Source of the DNA: Bacteroides sp.
GTDB taxonomy: Bacteria; Bacillota; Clostridia; Oscillospirales; Acutalibacteraceae
DNA: 64,000 bases
Assembly: GCA_023665085.1 (NCBI GenBank)
Contig: JAMPEQ010000004.1
Span: forward strand, 1 to 64,000
Direction of reading: 5' to 3'
In this document: piece by piece, positions 34,622 to 43,288 of the stretch
Position numbering within the stretch: the stretch's first letter is position 1
Layout: the number at the start of each line of letters is the position of its first letter
Translations under genes and position numbers: made by a program
The notes under the pieces: generated by a model
Told to the model about the DNA's origin: nothing
What the model saw: the letters and a program-made list of their open reading frames with translations, nothing else
Databases searched by the model: none

Positions 34622-35902
34622 CTAACAATCCTCCGTAGGAATTTTAACAGAAAAAATAGTTTTTGTATTACTATCAGCCTTAACACGTTCATCGACACAG
34701 TATGGTATTACACCTATAATTCCGCTTTCATCACATGCAATAACTACATCTTTTCTTTCCATTTCAGGAATTCTAAGCTCGTTGAAAAGCTTTTTTAAGG
34801 TTTTTGTGCAGTTTCTGCCAACCGGTGCAATTTTGTCACCGTTCTTTCTGTGTCTGAATGTAACCTTACCGTTGATTTTATCATAGTCACAGTAAAAATC
34901 AACAGAATTATTGTCAAATTCAAAAACATTTAATACATTTGAAATAATTTCTTTTTTATTCTTCACTGCAGTTTGATCATAAAAATACAGCCTGCCATTA
35001 TTTGAAACCGCAAAATAATTGCCTTTAATCTGTACCTTTCCTGTTTTATCAAGAAGTTTGATTATTTCAGCCAAATGATTTCTGTCAACTCTGACACCAT
35101 AAGTATAAAAAAATTTAAATATAACTCTTTTAGCAATTGATATATGATATTTTTTCAGTTTATCAATTAATAATTGATTATCAAGTACACAATCTTCAAA
35201 AGCCGAAGATGCGACACTCTCTATAAACTCGTTATCATCAACAGCATCACTGATAAAATCATTAATTCTTTTGACCGCACTATTATTTATATTATCAAGT
35301 GCCGGAATAATATGATGTCTTATATAGTTACGTGTATAATCATCATTATTATTTGTGCTGTCAACACGATATTTAATACCGTTATTATCTGCATATTCTC
35401 TGATTTCAGCAGAAGACAGTTCAATCAAAGGACGAATGATTTTATCTCTTACAGGCGGAATTGATACAGCACCCTTAAGTCCTGTACCTCTGCACAATCT
35501 GAAAATTAATGTTTCCGCATTATCATCAGCATTATGTGCAGTAGCTATTTTATCACAAGGGATTGTGTCAAAAAACTCATATCTGCGTCGCCTTGAATAC
35601 TCTTCAACGGATTCTCCGCATTCTTTTGCTCCGCCGACAGCATCAATCGAAAGCTGATGAAATTCGATACCATTATCATCACACAATTTTTTTACAAATT
35701 GTGCGTCAAACAGAGATTCGTCACCCCTGATACCATGTTCAACATGTGCCGCAATAAGCTTTAAATTAAGCTGCTTTTTAACAGCCTTAAATAAATGAAG
35801 CATCACTACCGAATCAGCACCGCCTGATACAGCAAGTAAAATTCTGTCTCCACTTGAAATCATATTATGTTTTGATAATGTATTTAAAAATCTGTTAATC
35901 AT
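34622..35902 (-). CDS. tilS: tRNA(Ile)-lysidine synthase
   Basis: Modifies C34 of the CAU-anticodon tRNA-Ile to lysidine, changing its codon reading from AUG to AUA. The 426-aa protein has the PP-loop LLAVSGGADSVVMLHLF (about 22-38), ATAHNADDNAETLIFRLCRGTGLKG and a C-terminal TilS domain (about 330-420). Stop-start overlap ATGA with dnaB upstream and direct contact with ftsH downstream. Confidence 0.95.
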   Translation of the reverse strand: MINRFLNTLSKHNMISSGDRILLAVSGGADSVVMLHLFKAVKKQLNLKLIAAHVEHGIRGDESLFDAQFVKKLCDDNGIEFHQLSIDAVGGAKECGESVEEYSRRRRYEFFDTIPCDKIATAHNADDNAETLIFRLCRGTGLKGAVSIPPVRDKIIRPLIELSSAEIREYADNNGIKYRVDSTNNNDDYTRNYIRHHIIPALDNINNSAVKRINDFISDAVDDNEFIESVASSAFEDCVLDNQLLIDKLKKYHISIAKRVIFKFFYTYGVRVDRNHLAEIIKLLDKTGKVQIKGNYFAVSNNGRLYFYDQTAVKNKKEIISNVLNVFEFDNNSVDFYCDYDKINGKVTFRHRKNGDKIAPVGRNCTKTLKKLFNELRIPEMERKDVVIACDESGIIGVIPYCVDERVKADSNTKTIFSVKIPTEDC

Positions 35903-37257
35903 ACATTTCTTTTATCAACAGCTCTGAATCTAGTAAACTCCTTATCAAATACAAGCTCTACAGATTCAGTAGCACCATGTCTGTTTTTAGCAATAATAAG
36001 TTCTGTTTTTGTTGCATCAATTTCATCCTGCTTATCTTCAGCAACATCGTTTTTATAATAATCCTCACGATAAAGGAACATAACTATATCTGCATCCTGC
36101 TCAATACTTCCCGATTCACGCAAATCTGCAAGCTGAGGTTTATGATTTTTTCCATGACCTTCTGTAGCTCTTGAAAGCTGTGCACAGCAGACAACAGGAA
36201 TGTTTAAATCCTTAGCCATCATTTTTAGATTTCTTGTAATTTCAGAAACTTCCTGAACTCTGTTTTCTTTTCGTGTTGCAGATTTTATAAGACCAAGATA
36301 GTCAATAATAATACAATCAACATCATTCATTCGTCTTATTTTAGATTTAATCTCAGGAACAGTAATCTGAGAAGTATCGTCAAGGTAAAGCTCAACCCCA
36401 TCAAACTGACCTGCTGCGTTGCCGAGTCTGGTCCATTCATCAGTAGTAAGATCACCTTTTCTGAGTTTCTGTGATTCAATACCCGCCTGTGATGACAGCA
36501 ATCTTTGTGCCAGCTGCTCTTTAGTCATTTCAAGACTAAAGAAAACGCATTTTTTTCTTGCGTTCATTGCAACATTCTGAGCAAGATTAAGAGCAAAGCT
36601 GGTTTTACCCATAGCGGGACGTGCACCAATAAGAATAAAGTCAGATCTGTTAAGACCGGTCAAGTATTTATCAAGAACACCAAAGCCCGTAGGTATGCCC
36701 TTATATTTATCTTTATCCTCGCCTGTCAGAAGAGTAAGCCTATGGTAAACATCATTTACTATAACCTCACTGATTATTGTAGGACCGTTGGAATCTCTTC
36801 CCTGACGCAAATCATAAATCTGCTGTTCAGCATTGTCCAGCACCAAAGAAGCATCTGCACCGCTTGTTGCTTCATTAATAATATTGTTAGAAATTTCAAC
36901 AAGTCTGCGAAGTGTAGACTGTTCCTTCACTATTTTAATGTAATGTTCTATATTAGCAGTCGATGGCACAGACTGTGCAAGCTGAACTAAGTATTCCTTA
37001 CCGCCTGATTTATCATAATGATGCTCTTTCGTTAAAGCGTCGGCAATAAGAACCGGATCGACAGGCTTAGAAGCCATGTTCATCATTGATATTGATTCGA
37101 ATATCACTTTGTGCTGTGGCAGATAAAAAGCATCTGCTGTCATCTCTGCCATAGATTTAACAATACATTCAGGATCAATAAGCATTGATCCGAGAACTGA
37201 CTGCTCTGCCTCAAGATTATAAGGCATACCTGCACTTAAATTTAAGGAATCAGCCAT
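35899..37257 (-). CDS. dnaB: Replicative DNA helicase DnaB
   Basis: Hexameric replication fork helicase, 452 aa. The N-terminal primase-interaction domain begins NLEAEQSVLGSMLIDPE, and the RecA-like domain has Walker A IGARPAMGKTSFALNLAQNVA (about 205) and the DnaB signature DCIIIDYLGLI (about 312), then QADIVMFLYREDYY. No intein is seen. Its ribosome binding site GGAGG lies within the last codons of rplI, and rplI-dnaB adjacency is conserved in Firmicutes. Confidence 0.97.
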   Translation of the reverse strand: MADSLNLSAGMPYNLEAEQSVLGSMLIDPECIVKSMAEMTADAFYLPQHKVIFESISMMNMASKPVDPVLIADALTKEHHYDKSGGKEYLVQLAQSVPSTANIEHYIKIVKEQSTLRRLVEISNNIINEATSGADASLVLDNAEQQIYDLRQGRDSNGPTIISEVIVNDVYHRLTLLTGEDKDKYKGIPTGFGVLDKYLTGLNRSDFILIGARPAMGKTSFALNLAQNVAMNARKKCVFFSLEMTKEQLAQRLLSSQAGIESQKLRKGDLTTDEWTRLGNAAGQFDGVELYLDDTSQITVPEIKSKIRRMNDVDCIIIDYLGLIKSATRKENRVQEVSEITRNLKMMAKDLNIPVVCCAQLSRATEGHGKNHKPQLADLRESGSIEQDADIVMFLYREDYYKNDVAEDKQDEIDATKTELIIAKNRHGATESVELVFDKEFTRFRAVDKRNV

Positions 37258-37259
37258 AT

Positions 37260-37703
37260 TTATGCCTCCGATACTTGTACAAACACACTTGCTGAAATGC
37301 CCTGATATACTTTGATTTCAGCCTTTACAGTACCAAATGCCTTCATATCCTCCATAACAATCTTTCTTTTGTCGATATCAATATTAAGCTGTTTTTTGAT
37401 TTCTTTTGCAACATCCTTTGATGTAACAGAACCAAAAAGCTTTCCATTTGCACCTGCCTTAGCCTTCATGCTGAAAGTTTTTCCTTCAAGCTTATCTGCA
37501 AGCTCCTGAGCGGCTTTAATTTCTTCAGCCTTATGGAATTTTTTAGCATTTTCCTTGTTGTTAAATTCATTCATTGCAGATGCATTTGCCTCAATAGCAA
37601 GACCTTTAGGAAAAAGGAAATTTCTTGCGTATCCATCAGATGCATTTACTAAATCGCCCTTTTTGCCAAGACTTTTAACATCCTGCTTTAATATAACCTT
37701 CAT
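37260..37703 (-). CDS. rplI: 50S ribosomal protein L9
   Basis: Large-subunit protein of 147 aa with the N-terminal rRNA-binding domain [39 protein letters not shown], a long connecting helix (about 45-75) and the C-terminal domain with [19 protein letters not shown]. It lies 11 bases after the RNase J gene and 2 bases before dnaB. Confidence 0.97.
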   Translation of the reverse strand: MKVILKQDVKSLGKKGDLVNASDGYARNFLFPKGLAIEANASAMNEFNNKENAKKFHKAEEIKAAQELADKLEGKTFSMKAKAGANGKLFGSVTSKDVAKEIKKQLNIDIDKRKIVMEDMKAFGTVKAEIKVYQGISASVFVQVSEA

Positions 37704-37714
37704 ACTCTAACCTC

Positions 37715-39490
37715 CTATATTTCCATAAAAATCGGCAAGATCATAGGACTTCTCTTTGTTTTGTCATACATAAGCCTTGAAAGATCATCACGCAGCTTTG
37801 ACTTTACTGAATTCCAGTCGTGATAATTTCTGTCATAGCTGTCACTAATGACGTTATATGCAAGGCTTCTTGCCGCTCTCATTAATTCTTCATTTTCTTT
37901 AACATAAACGAATCCGCGTGATACAATATCAGGACCGCTTACAATATATCCGCTTTCACTGTCTATTGTGGCAACAACTATAATTAAACCATCTTTTGAA
38001 AGCTTCTTTCTGTCATTGAGTACAATATTTCCAACATCACCAACACCAATACCGTCAACATACACTTCGCCTGCAGGAACAGTATCAACCTTTTTTATGT
38101 GGTGCTCGGACACTTCTATTTTATCGCCTATATTGCCAATATAAATATTATCCTCATCAATACCCATTGTAACAGCAAGTGAAGCATGCTTTTGAAGATG
38201 CTTCTGCTCACCATGGACGGGAATGAAATATTTTGGCTTGGTAAGTCCCATCATTAATTTAAGTTCTTCCTGACATGCGTGACCTGAAACATGAACCTCA
38301 TACATCTTTTCATAAATAACTTCGACATTCCGTTTCATAAGTTCGTTAACAACATTGCCAACCATTTTTTCATTTCCCGGAATTGGTGTAGCTGAAATAA
38401 TAACATAGTCATTTGGTGTAACACTTACCTTTCTGTGCTCTCCAAAAGCCATTTTGGTCAGTGCAGACATCGGCTCACCCTGCGAGCCCGTAGTTATAAT
38501 AACCAGCTTTTCGTCAGGGTAATTCTTAATTAGATTAATGTCTATCATAATTCCCTGCGGAACATTCAGATAACCGAGTTCACTGCCTACACTTACCAAA
38601 TTTTCAAGGCTTCTTCCGATGACAGCAACTTTTCTGTTCATTGATTCAGCAACATCAATAATCTGCTGAACTCTGTGAATATTTGAAGCAAATGTGGCTA
38701 CAACAATTCTCTTATTCTTCGCCTTTCTAAACAGGTTTTCAAACGAATCTCCAACAGATTTTTCGCTTGTAGTATATCCCGGTCTTTCAGCATTTGTAGA
38801 ATCAGATAAAAGAGCAAGCACTCCTTTTTTTCCGAATTCAGCAAAACGTGTTAAGTCAATCATGTCACCGTCAACAGGAGTTGTATCAATCTTAAAGTCA
38901 CCTGTCTGGATAATAGTTCCGGCTTCACATCTTATTGCAAGACCGACAGCATCAGGTATAGAATGATTAACATGTATCAGCTCAATATTGAATTCACCCA
39001 AAGTAATATTATCTCTAGGTGATAGCTCCACAAGCTTGCATTTGTTAAGAATTCCATGCTCTTCAAGCTTTCCTTTAATAAGACCTATAGTTAATTTTGT
39101 TGCATAAATAGGAACATTTATTTTTTTCAGCAGATATGCTAATCCGCCTATATGATCCTCATGACCATGTGTTATAATAACACCTTTGATTTTTGAAGCA
39201 TTCTGCTCAACATAGGTAAAATCAGGAATAACAAGATCTACACCCGGTAAATCAGCATCAGGAAATGCAAGACCACAGTCAACAATAAACATATCATCTT
39301 TATATTCATAAAGCGTCATGTTCTTACCTATTTCGTTCATTCCGCCCAAAAAGGCAATACGAACTGACTCCTTAGCCTTTGGCGGCTGAAGAGACTTTTT
39401 CTTTGGCGATTTACGATAGGTTACATAGCGCTTTTTGGAATTCCGCTTTCCGTTTGCACCTCTATCGCTCTGCCTATTTTGATTTGACAT
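37715..39490 (-). CDS. rnj: Ribonuclease J
   Basis: Metallo-beta-lactamase/beta-CASP ribonuclease with 5'-3' exonuclease and endonuclease activity, central to Gram-positive mRNA decay, 591 aa. A basic N-terminal extension (1-40) precedes FLGGMNEIGKNMTLYEY. Catalytic motif HGHEDHIGGLAYLL is at about 103, followed by HVNHSIPDAVGLAI, IQTGDFKID and SDSTNAERPGYTTSE. The beta-CASP motif HVSGHACQEELKLM is also clear. First gene of rnj-rplI-dnaB-tilS-ftsH. Confidence 0.95.
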   Translation of the reverse strand: MSNQNRQSDRGANGKRNSKKRYVTYRKSPKKKSLQPPKAKESVRIAFLGGMNEIGKNMTLYEYKDDMFIVDCGLAFPDADLPGVDLVIPDFTYVEQNASKIKGVIITHGHEDHIGGLAYLLKKINVPIYATKLTIGLIKGKLEEHGILNKCKLVELSPRDNITLGEFNIELIHVNHSIPDAVGLAIRCEAGTIIQTGDFKIDTTPVDGDMIDLTRFAEFGKKGVLALLSDSTNAERPGYTTSEKSVGDSFENLFRKAKNKRIVVATFASNIHRVQQIIDVAESMNRKVAVIGRSLENLVSVGSELGYLNVPQGIMIDINLIKNYPDEKLVIITTGSQGEPMSALTKMAFGEHRKVSVTPNDYVIISATPIPGNEKMVGNVVNELMKRNVEVIYEKMYEVHVSGHACQEELKLMMGLTKPKYFIPVHGEQKHLQKHASLAVTMGIDEDNIYIGNIGDKIEVSEHHIKKVDTVPAGEVYVDGIGVGDVGNIVLNDRKKLSKDGLIIVVATIDSESGYIVSGPDIVSRGFVYVKENEELMRAARSLAYNVISDSYDRNYHDWNSVKSKLRDDLSRLMYDKTKRSPMILPIFMEI

Positions 39491-39540
39491 ATATAACCTC
39501 CGTTTTATTTAATATTTTTCCGTTCAAACAAATTATTATT

Positions 39541-39569
39541 ATAATAAGCCATATTTTATACCTTGTCAA
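39541..39569 (-). promoter_or_regulatory. Promoter of rnj-rplI-dnaB-tilS-ftsH
   Basis: Minus-strand TTGACA (39564-39569), 17 bases, TATTAT (39541-39546), about 50 bases upstream of the RNase J gene. Confidence 0.82.
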
Positions 39570-39580
39570 GTTTCAATGTA

Positions 39581-39609
39581 TTGATTAATCAAGATTAAAA
39601 TGTTAAAAT
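39581..39609 (+). promoter_or_regulatory. Promoter of rnhA
   Basis: TTGATT (39581-39586), 17 bases, TAAAAT (39604-39609), about 40 bases before rnhA. The -35 lies in a perfect palindrome TTGATTAATCAA (39581-39592). Confidence 0.7.
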
Positions 39610-39649
39610 AGATAAAAAATACATTATAATTAGTTTTAAAGGATAAATT

Positions 39650-40084
39650 ATGAAAAAAGTAGAAATTTACACAGATGGTGCTTGCAGCGGTAACCCCGGT
39701 AAAGGCGGATGGGGTGCTGTTTTAGTCTATAATGGAATAGAAAAGGAATTCAGCGGCGGTGAACCGCAAACTACCAACAATAGAATGGAATTAACAGCAG
39801 TTATTGAAGCTTTGAGCAAGTTAAAAGAGCCCTGCCAAGTTACTTTGACAACTGATTCAAAATACGTATGTGATGCTGTAACAAAGGGCTGGGTGTATTC
39901 ATGGAAAAAAAACAACTGGAAAAAGGCTGACAAGAAACCCGCTCTTAATATTGATTTATGGGAAAAGCTGCTTCCCATTCTTGATGAACATAAGGTTGAA
40001 TTTGTTTGGGTAAAAGGTCACAACGGACATAAATATAATGAAATATGTGACAGGCTTGCTGTAAGCTACTATCAGAACTTATGA
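39650..40084 (+). CDS. rnhA: Ribonuclease HI
   Basis: Degrades RNA of RNA-DNA hybrids, 144 aa. The acidic catalytic residues are visible in [22 protein letters not shown] (D10), [12 protein letters not shown] (E), LTTDSKYV (D) and a C-terminal [15 protein letters not shown] (H and D). Single-gene unit with its own promoter. Its TGA stop abuts the TGA of the convergent acyltransferase gene, the two together forming TGATCA. Confidence 0.96.
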   Translation: MKKVEIYTDGACSGNPGKGGWGAVLVYNGIEKEFSGGEPQTTNNRMELTAVIEALSKLKEPCQVTLTTDSKYVCDAVTKGWVYSWKKNNWKKADKKPALNIDLWEKLLPILDEHKVEFVWVKGHNGHKYNEICDRLAVSYYQNL

Positions 40085-40891
40085 TCATTCAAAATCTGAT
40101 TTATCAATAAAGCCTATTCCTATACCTAATTTGCCGCCCTCGAGCATAAAAGCCTTTGCACTTTTCTGCAGGGTGGTTTTTTCTGCATAATTTTTCTTAA
40201 ATAGTTCTTTTTTACCGAATATACGCTCAATTGCCTGACTGTCATCAGCTGAAGATTTTATTATTTTAAAGAGCGAAGAAAACTGAAGAATATTTGACAT
40301 GGGGTTCATAAACAAATAATTATCTTCATATAAAAGCCAGCTTTCGCAGAAAAAATATCTGTAATAATAATCAGGAAAATATTCAGCAAAAAACGATATA
40401 GCATCATTAATAGAGCTAATACATTCATCATATATCAGCCTTTCACCTTGCGGAATATGAATATAAATCATTTTATCGCCAGATTCAAACGGCAGATTTT
40501 TATAATTAATACTCTTGCTCCTGCATGTGAACATTTGATATTGAAGCCTTCCGATTCTAAACAACTCACAATTAATATGATTCTTAATCCATTCTGTATT
40601 CTTCAGACCTTTATTACCATTGTTCCTGCACCAGATGTTTATATCACTCATAGTATCAGCAAAAATTTGATTGTTAATACCAATTTTATCATATTTTTCC
40701 TTTGTTAACCTTGTACATTCAAGAACAACTGCCAGTTTAGTAAGATCATCAGTGCGGTGCAAAATACGAAAGCCTTTATTAATGCACTTATCGGCAAGAA
40801 TTCTTACACGATCCTTATTACTGTTTTCAAAGTCAATAACTTTGTTCTTTAATTCATTATCCAGAATAATATACTCAAAAGGATTATACAT
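40085..40891 (-). CDS. GNAT_C-type acyltransferase domain protein
   Basis: A 268-aa protein with a two-part architecture I recognise from Firmicutes acyltransferases annotated NAT_N plus GNAT_C. The N-terminal part has the typical DTMSDINIWCRN...FRIGRLQYQMF (about 80-122). The C-terminal GNAT-like domain has IYIHIPQGERLIYDECISSINDAISFFAEYFPDYYYRYFFCESWLL, then a SNILQF segment. Substrate unknown, probably cytosolic. It follows the membrane-tethered protein by 4 bases, so the two are likely coexpressed. It ends flush against convergent rnhA with no room for a terminator between them. Confidence 0.75.
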   Translation of the reverse strand: MYNPFEYIILDNELKNKVIDFENSNKDRVRILADKCINKGFRILHRTDDLTKLAVVLECTRLTKEKYDKIGINNQIFADTMSDINIWCRNNGNKGLKNTEWIKNHINCELFRIGRLQYQMFTCRSKSINYKNLPFESGDKMIYIHIPQGERLIYDECISSINDAISFFAEYFPDYYYRYFFCESWLLYEDNYLFMNPMSNILQFSSLFKIIKSSADDSQAIERIFGKKELFKKNYAEKTTLQKSAKAFMLEGGKLGIGIGFIDKSDFE

Positions 40892-40895
40892 ATTA

Positions 40896-41546
40896 TTAAT
40901 TACCTGAATTTTGAGCTTTTGCGGAAACCGCAGTAGTTTTTGCTGATTTTTTTGATGTTGTAGTTGATGTGGTCGTAGTTTCGTATTTAGATTTTAATCC
41001 TGAAGAAACTTTATGGGTAATTTCATACTGAATATCATATCTTGATAAAGTTGACAGAACTCCATTCTGGTCATTAAGAAGATTTGTATCAGCATCTTCA
41101 TCCCATATGGTAAATTTAGTGTTTTTATCAAGATATTTTATCTCTTTTTCAAGACCGTTAATGCCGTCAATCTCTGTGCCTTCAAAGAAAATATAACTGC
41201 CCTTAACAACAATAACACCTTTAAATTTATTTTCAGCCTGAGTTGTATATGATTTTTTTGCAGTTGGTTCTGTACTTGCTTTCTGCTGATTTAATACGCC
41301 GCTGTAATGAACAGCACAAGCAACACCCACAAAGATTGCAATTACTATAACAACAAACCATATGCCTTTTTTACTCTTCTTTTTTTTCTTGAAGCGATGT
41401 CTTTCAAGAGTAGGCAAATCTTCGTTTTCATCCCCATGGGTTGAATTCATTTCCATGTCACTGGTGATATCCTGATAGGAAGCATCACTTTCTTTATGTA
41501 CTACAAGAGGGCTGTCAAGTATTTCTTCAATATATTCTTCAGACAT
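40896..41546 (-). CDS. Single-pass membrane protein of unknown function
   Basis: A 216-aa protein I do not recognise. An acidic cytoplasmic N terminus (1-48) is followed by a very basic stretch RHRFKKKKKSKK, one membrane helix (about 62-84) and an outside domain (about 105-185). The C-terminal tail is Thr/Ser/Lys-rich low complexity. The outside domain, with VIVVKGSYIFFEGTEIDGINGLEKEI and DADTNLLNDQNGVLSTLSRYDI, vaguely recalls the ExbD/TolR periplasmic fold in its layout, which is a weak resemblance only. First gene before the acyltransferase, with its own promoter. Confidence 0.7.
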   Translation of the reverse strand: MSEEYIEEILDSPLVVHKESDASYQDITSDMEMNSTHGDENEDLPTLERHRFKKKKKSKKGIWFVVIVIAIFVGVACAVHYSGVLNQQKASTEPTAKKSYTTQAENKFKGVIVVKGSYIFFEGTEIDGINGLEKEIKYLDKNTKFTIWDEDADTNLLNDQNGVLSTLSRYDIQYEITHKVSSGLKSKYETTTTSTTTSKKSAKTTAVSAKAQNSGN

Positions 41547-41587
41547 AATATTACCTCATAAAATATTTTAATAAATTTATTTTATTA

Positions 41588-41616
41588 ATTTTATCATATT
41601 TGCAAACATTTTTCAA
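41588..41616 (-). promoter_or_regulatory. Promoter of membrane protein-acyltransferase unit
   Basis: Minus-strand TTGAAA (41611-41616), 17 bases, TAAAAT (41588-41593), about 42 bases upstream. It is back to back with the ROK promoter. Confidence 0.65.
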
Positions 41617-41622
41617 CAAGTA

Positions 41623-41651
41623 TTGAATTTGTAAAAATAAATTGATATAAT
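41623..41651 (+). promoter_or_regulatory. Promoter of ROK kinase gene
   Basis: TTGAAT (41623-41628), 17 bases, TATAAT (41646-41651), about 28 bases before the ATG. Confidence 0.75.
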
Positions 41652-41679
41652 TAAACAAATACTAGTATGGAGGTTTGGT

Positions 41680-42561
41680 ATGAAAATATTAACTTTTGAT
41701 ATAGGTGCAACATTTATTAAATATGCCGTATGCAATGAGAATTTTGTTCTTACAGATCGCCATACAGTTCCTACTGAAGCATCAAAAGGCGGACAGGAGC
41801 TAGTAAACAAAATCATCTCAATTATTGAATCATACAATAACATCGACAGAGTTGCCATTTCAACAACGGGACAAGTTGACAGCGAAAATGGCATTGTAAT
41901 TAACTCAACCGATTCAATACCTTATTATACAGGCATGATGATGAAAAAAATTGTTGAAAACAAAACAGGACTTCCTACTTATCTTGAAAATGATGTAAAT
42001 GCTTTCGCTCTTGGTGAAGCCAAATTCGGTGCAGGCAAAAATATGTCTAATTTTATTTGTCTGACATACGGCGGCGGAATCGGTGGAGCTATGTATATTG
42101 ACAACAAGCTGTATAAGGGAACCGGCTCGTCTGCAGGTGAATTTGGTCATATGATTACCCATGCAGGCGGAAAACAATGCATTTGCGGTGGTGAAGGCTG
42201 TTATGAATGCTATGCATCTACTGAGGCTCTGCTTCGTGCAGTCAACAAAGGAAGAGACAGCAAGCTTGATGCATTTGAAATTTTTGAAAAGGATAATTTT
42301 CAAAAGCCGGAAATAAGATCTGCTGTTGACAAATGGATTGATGAAATAATTATCGGACTCATCAATATAATCTATATTTTTAACCCTAAGCTGATAATTC
42401 TCGGCGGAGGAATTATGAATGAGGATTATGTTATAGATTTAATTGACAGAAAAATTTATAATCAGCTGATGATGAATTTCAGAACAGTAAATATAGTTCG
42501 TTCTAAGCTTGGTAATGATGCTGCTTTACTTGGAGTTGCTTCTCAGGCAGCAGAGCTTTAA
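41680..42561 (+). CDS. ROK family sugar kinase
   Basis: Cytosolic ROK-family kinase of 293 aa without an N-terminal DNA-binding domain, so a kinase and not an XylR-type repressor. The ATP-binding FDIGATFIKYAV is at the N terminus, the catalytic aspartate in LENDVNAFALGEAKFG, then LTYGGGIGGAMYIDNKLYKG, and the zinc signature CICGGEGCYECYAS (about 168) is intact. The substrate could be glucose, fructose, N-acetylmannosamine or another hexose; the sequence does not decide. TATGGAGG lies seven bases before the ATG. It stands alone. Confidence 0.88.
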   Translation: MKILTFDIGATFIKYAVCNENFVLTDRHTVPTEASKGGQELVNKIISIIESYNNIDRVAISTTGQVDSENGIVINSTDSIPYYTGMMMKKIVENKTGLPTYLENDVNAFALGEAKFGAGKNMSNFICLTYGGGIGGAMYIDNKLYKGTGSSAGEFGHMITHAGGKQCICGGEGCYECYASTEALLRAVNKGRDSKLDAFEIFEKDNFQKPEIRSAVDKWIDEIIIGLINIIYIFNPKLIILGGGIMNEDYVIDLIDRKIYNQLMMNFRTVNIVRSKLGNDAALLGVASQAAEL

Positions 42562-42579
42562 TAAATAACATAATACAGA

Positions 42580-42618
42580 AAAACACAGGTGATAAATCAA
42601 CAATCACCTGTGTTTTTT
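42580..42618. terminator. Bidirectional terminator, ROK gene and alkylation-repair gene
   Basis: AAACACAGGTGAT and ATCACCTGTGTTT form a perfect stem of about 13 bp followed by T6 on the plus strand, with an A run before it that serves the convergent minus-strand gene. Confidence 0.9.
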
Positions 42619-42619
42619 G

Positions 42620-43288
42620 TTATTTAATTTTCAGTGTTTTTAAGTAGGCTTTTTCAGATATATCAACTCTGTTTGACTCGCAGATTTTTTGAATTGTTTT
42701 ATTATGTACCCACTGCGAAAGTTCCTTCTTTTTCAGAAGAGGCAAAATAATATCATTATATTTTATATACGCAGCAGACAATGCCCAGGCAACAGCCATA
42801 TTAATGTAGTAGTAATCAGATTTTATGCTTACAAAATAATCAATAACATCATCAATGTATTCATCTGTCAAAAAATAATCCATCATCATAACAATGGCAA
42901 ACCGAACACAGTATTCATCATCAGCATTAATATAACTGCATAAAAAATTCCACACCTCTTTCCTGTTCTTTTCTGCAAACTTTAATGTTGAACATACACA
43001 GTCACATACAGCCCAGTTATCAATCAGCGGTATAAAACTTTTCAGCTGATTTAATTTGTCTGCTGTATCAGATTTGCTATATCCTATACAAAAACCTTTG
43101 AGCATTTTTTCTTCATAGTATTTTATATCAAAATCTGAGTGTTCCTTAACAATTTCTTTTGCTAATTTTCTTAAAATCGGCACACGTACTCCGATAATAA
43201 GATTACTGTCAATATTTGGTACGAGCCTGCTGTGAAATTCTTTATAATTTAAATCCTGATTATCAAATAGAATCTGTCTTACATTCAT
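42620..43288 (-). CDS. AlkD-like DNA alkylation repair protein
   Basis: HEAT-repeat protein of 222 aa resembling the AlkD DNA glycosylase group. Typical segments are GVRVPILRKLAKEI, DNWAVCDCVCSTLKF, YCVRFAIVMMMDYFL, YYINMAVAWALSAAYIKY and HNKTIQKICESNRV. The family removes positively charged alkyl bases such as 3-methyladenine or 7-methylguanine, but many members are untested. ATGA-type overlap with the PTS-like gene upstream indicates cotranscription, which is an odd pairing. Confidence 0.82.
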   Translation of the reverse strand: MNVRQILFDNQDLNYKEFHSRLVPNIDSNLIIGVRVPILRKLAKEIVKEHSDFDIKYYEEKMLKGFCIGYSKSDTADKLNQLKSFIPLIDNWAVCDCVCSTLKFAEKNRKEVWNFLCSYINADDEYCVRFAIVMMMDYFLTDEYIDDVIDYFVSIKSDYYYINMAVAWALSAAYIKYNDIILPLLKKKELSQWVHNKTIQKICESNRVDISEKAYLKTLKIK

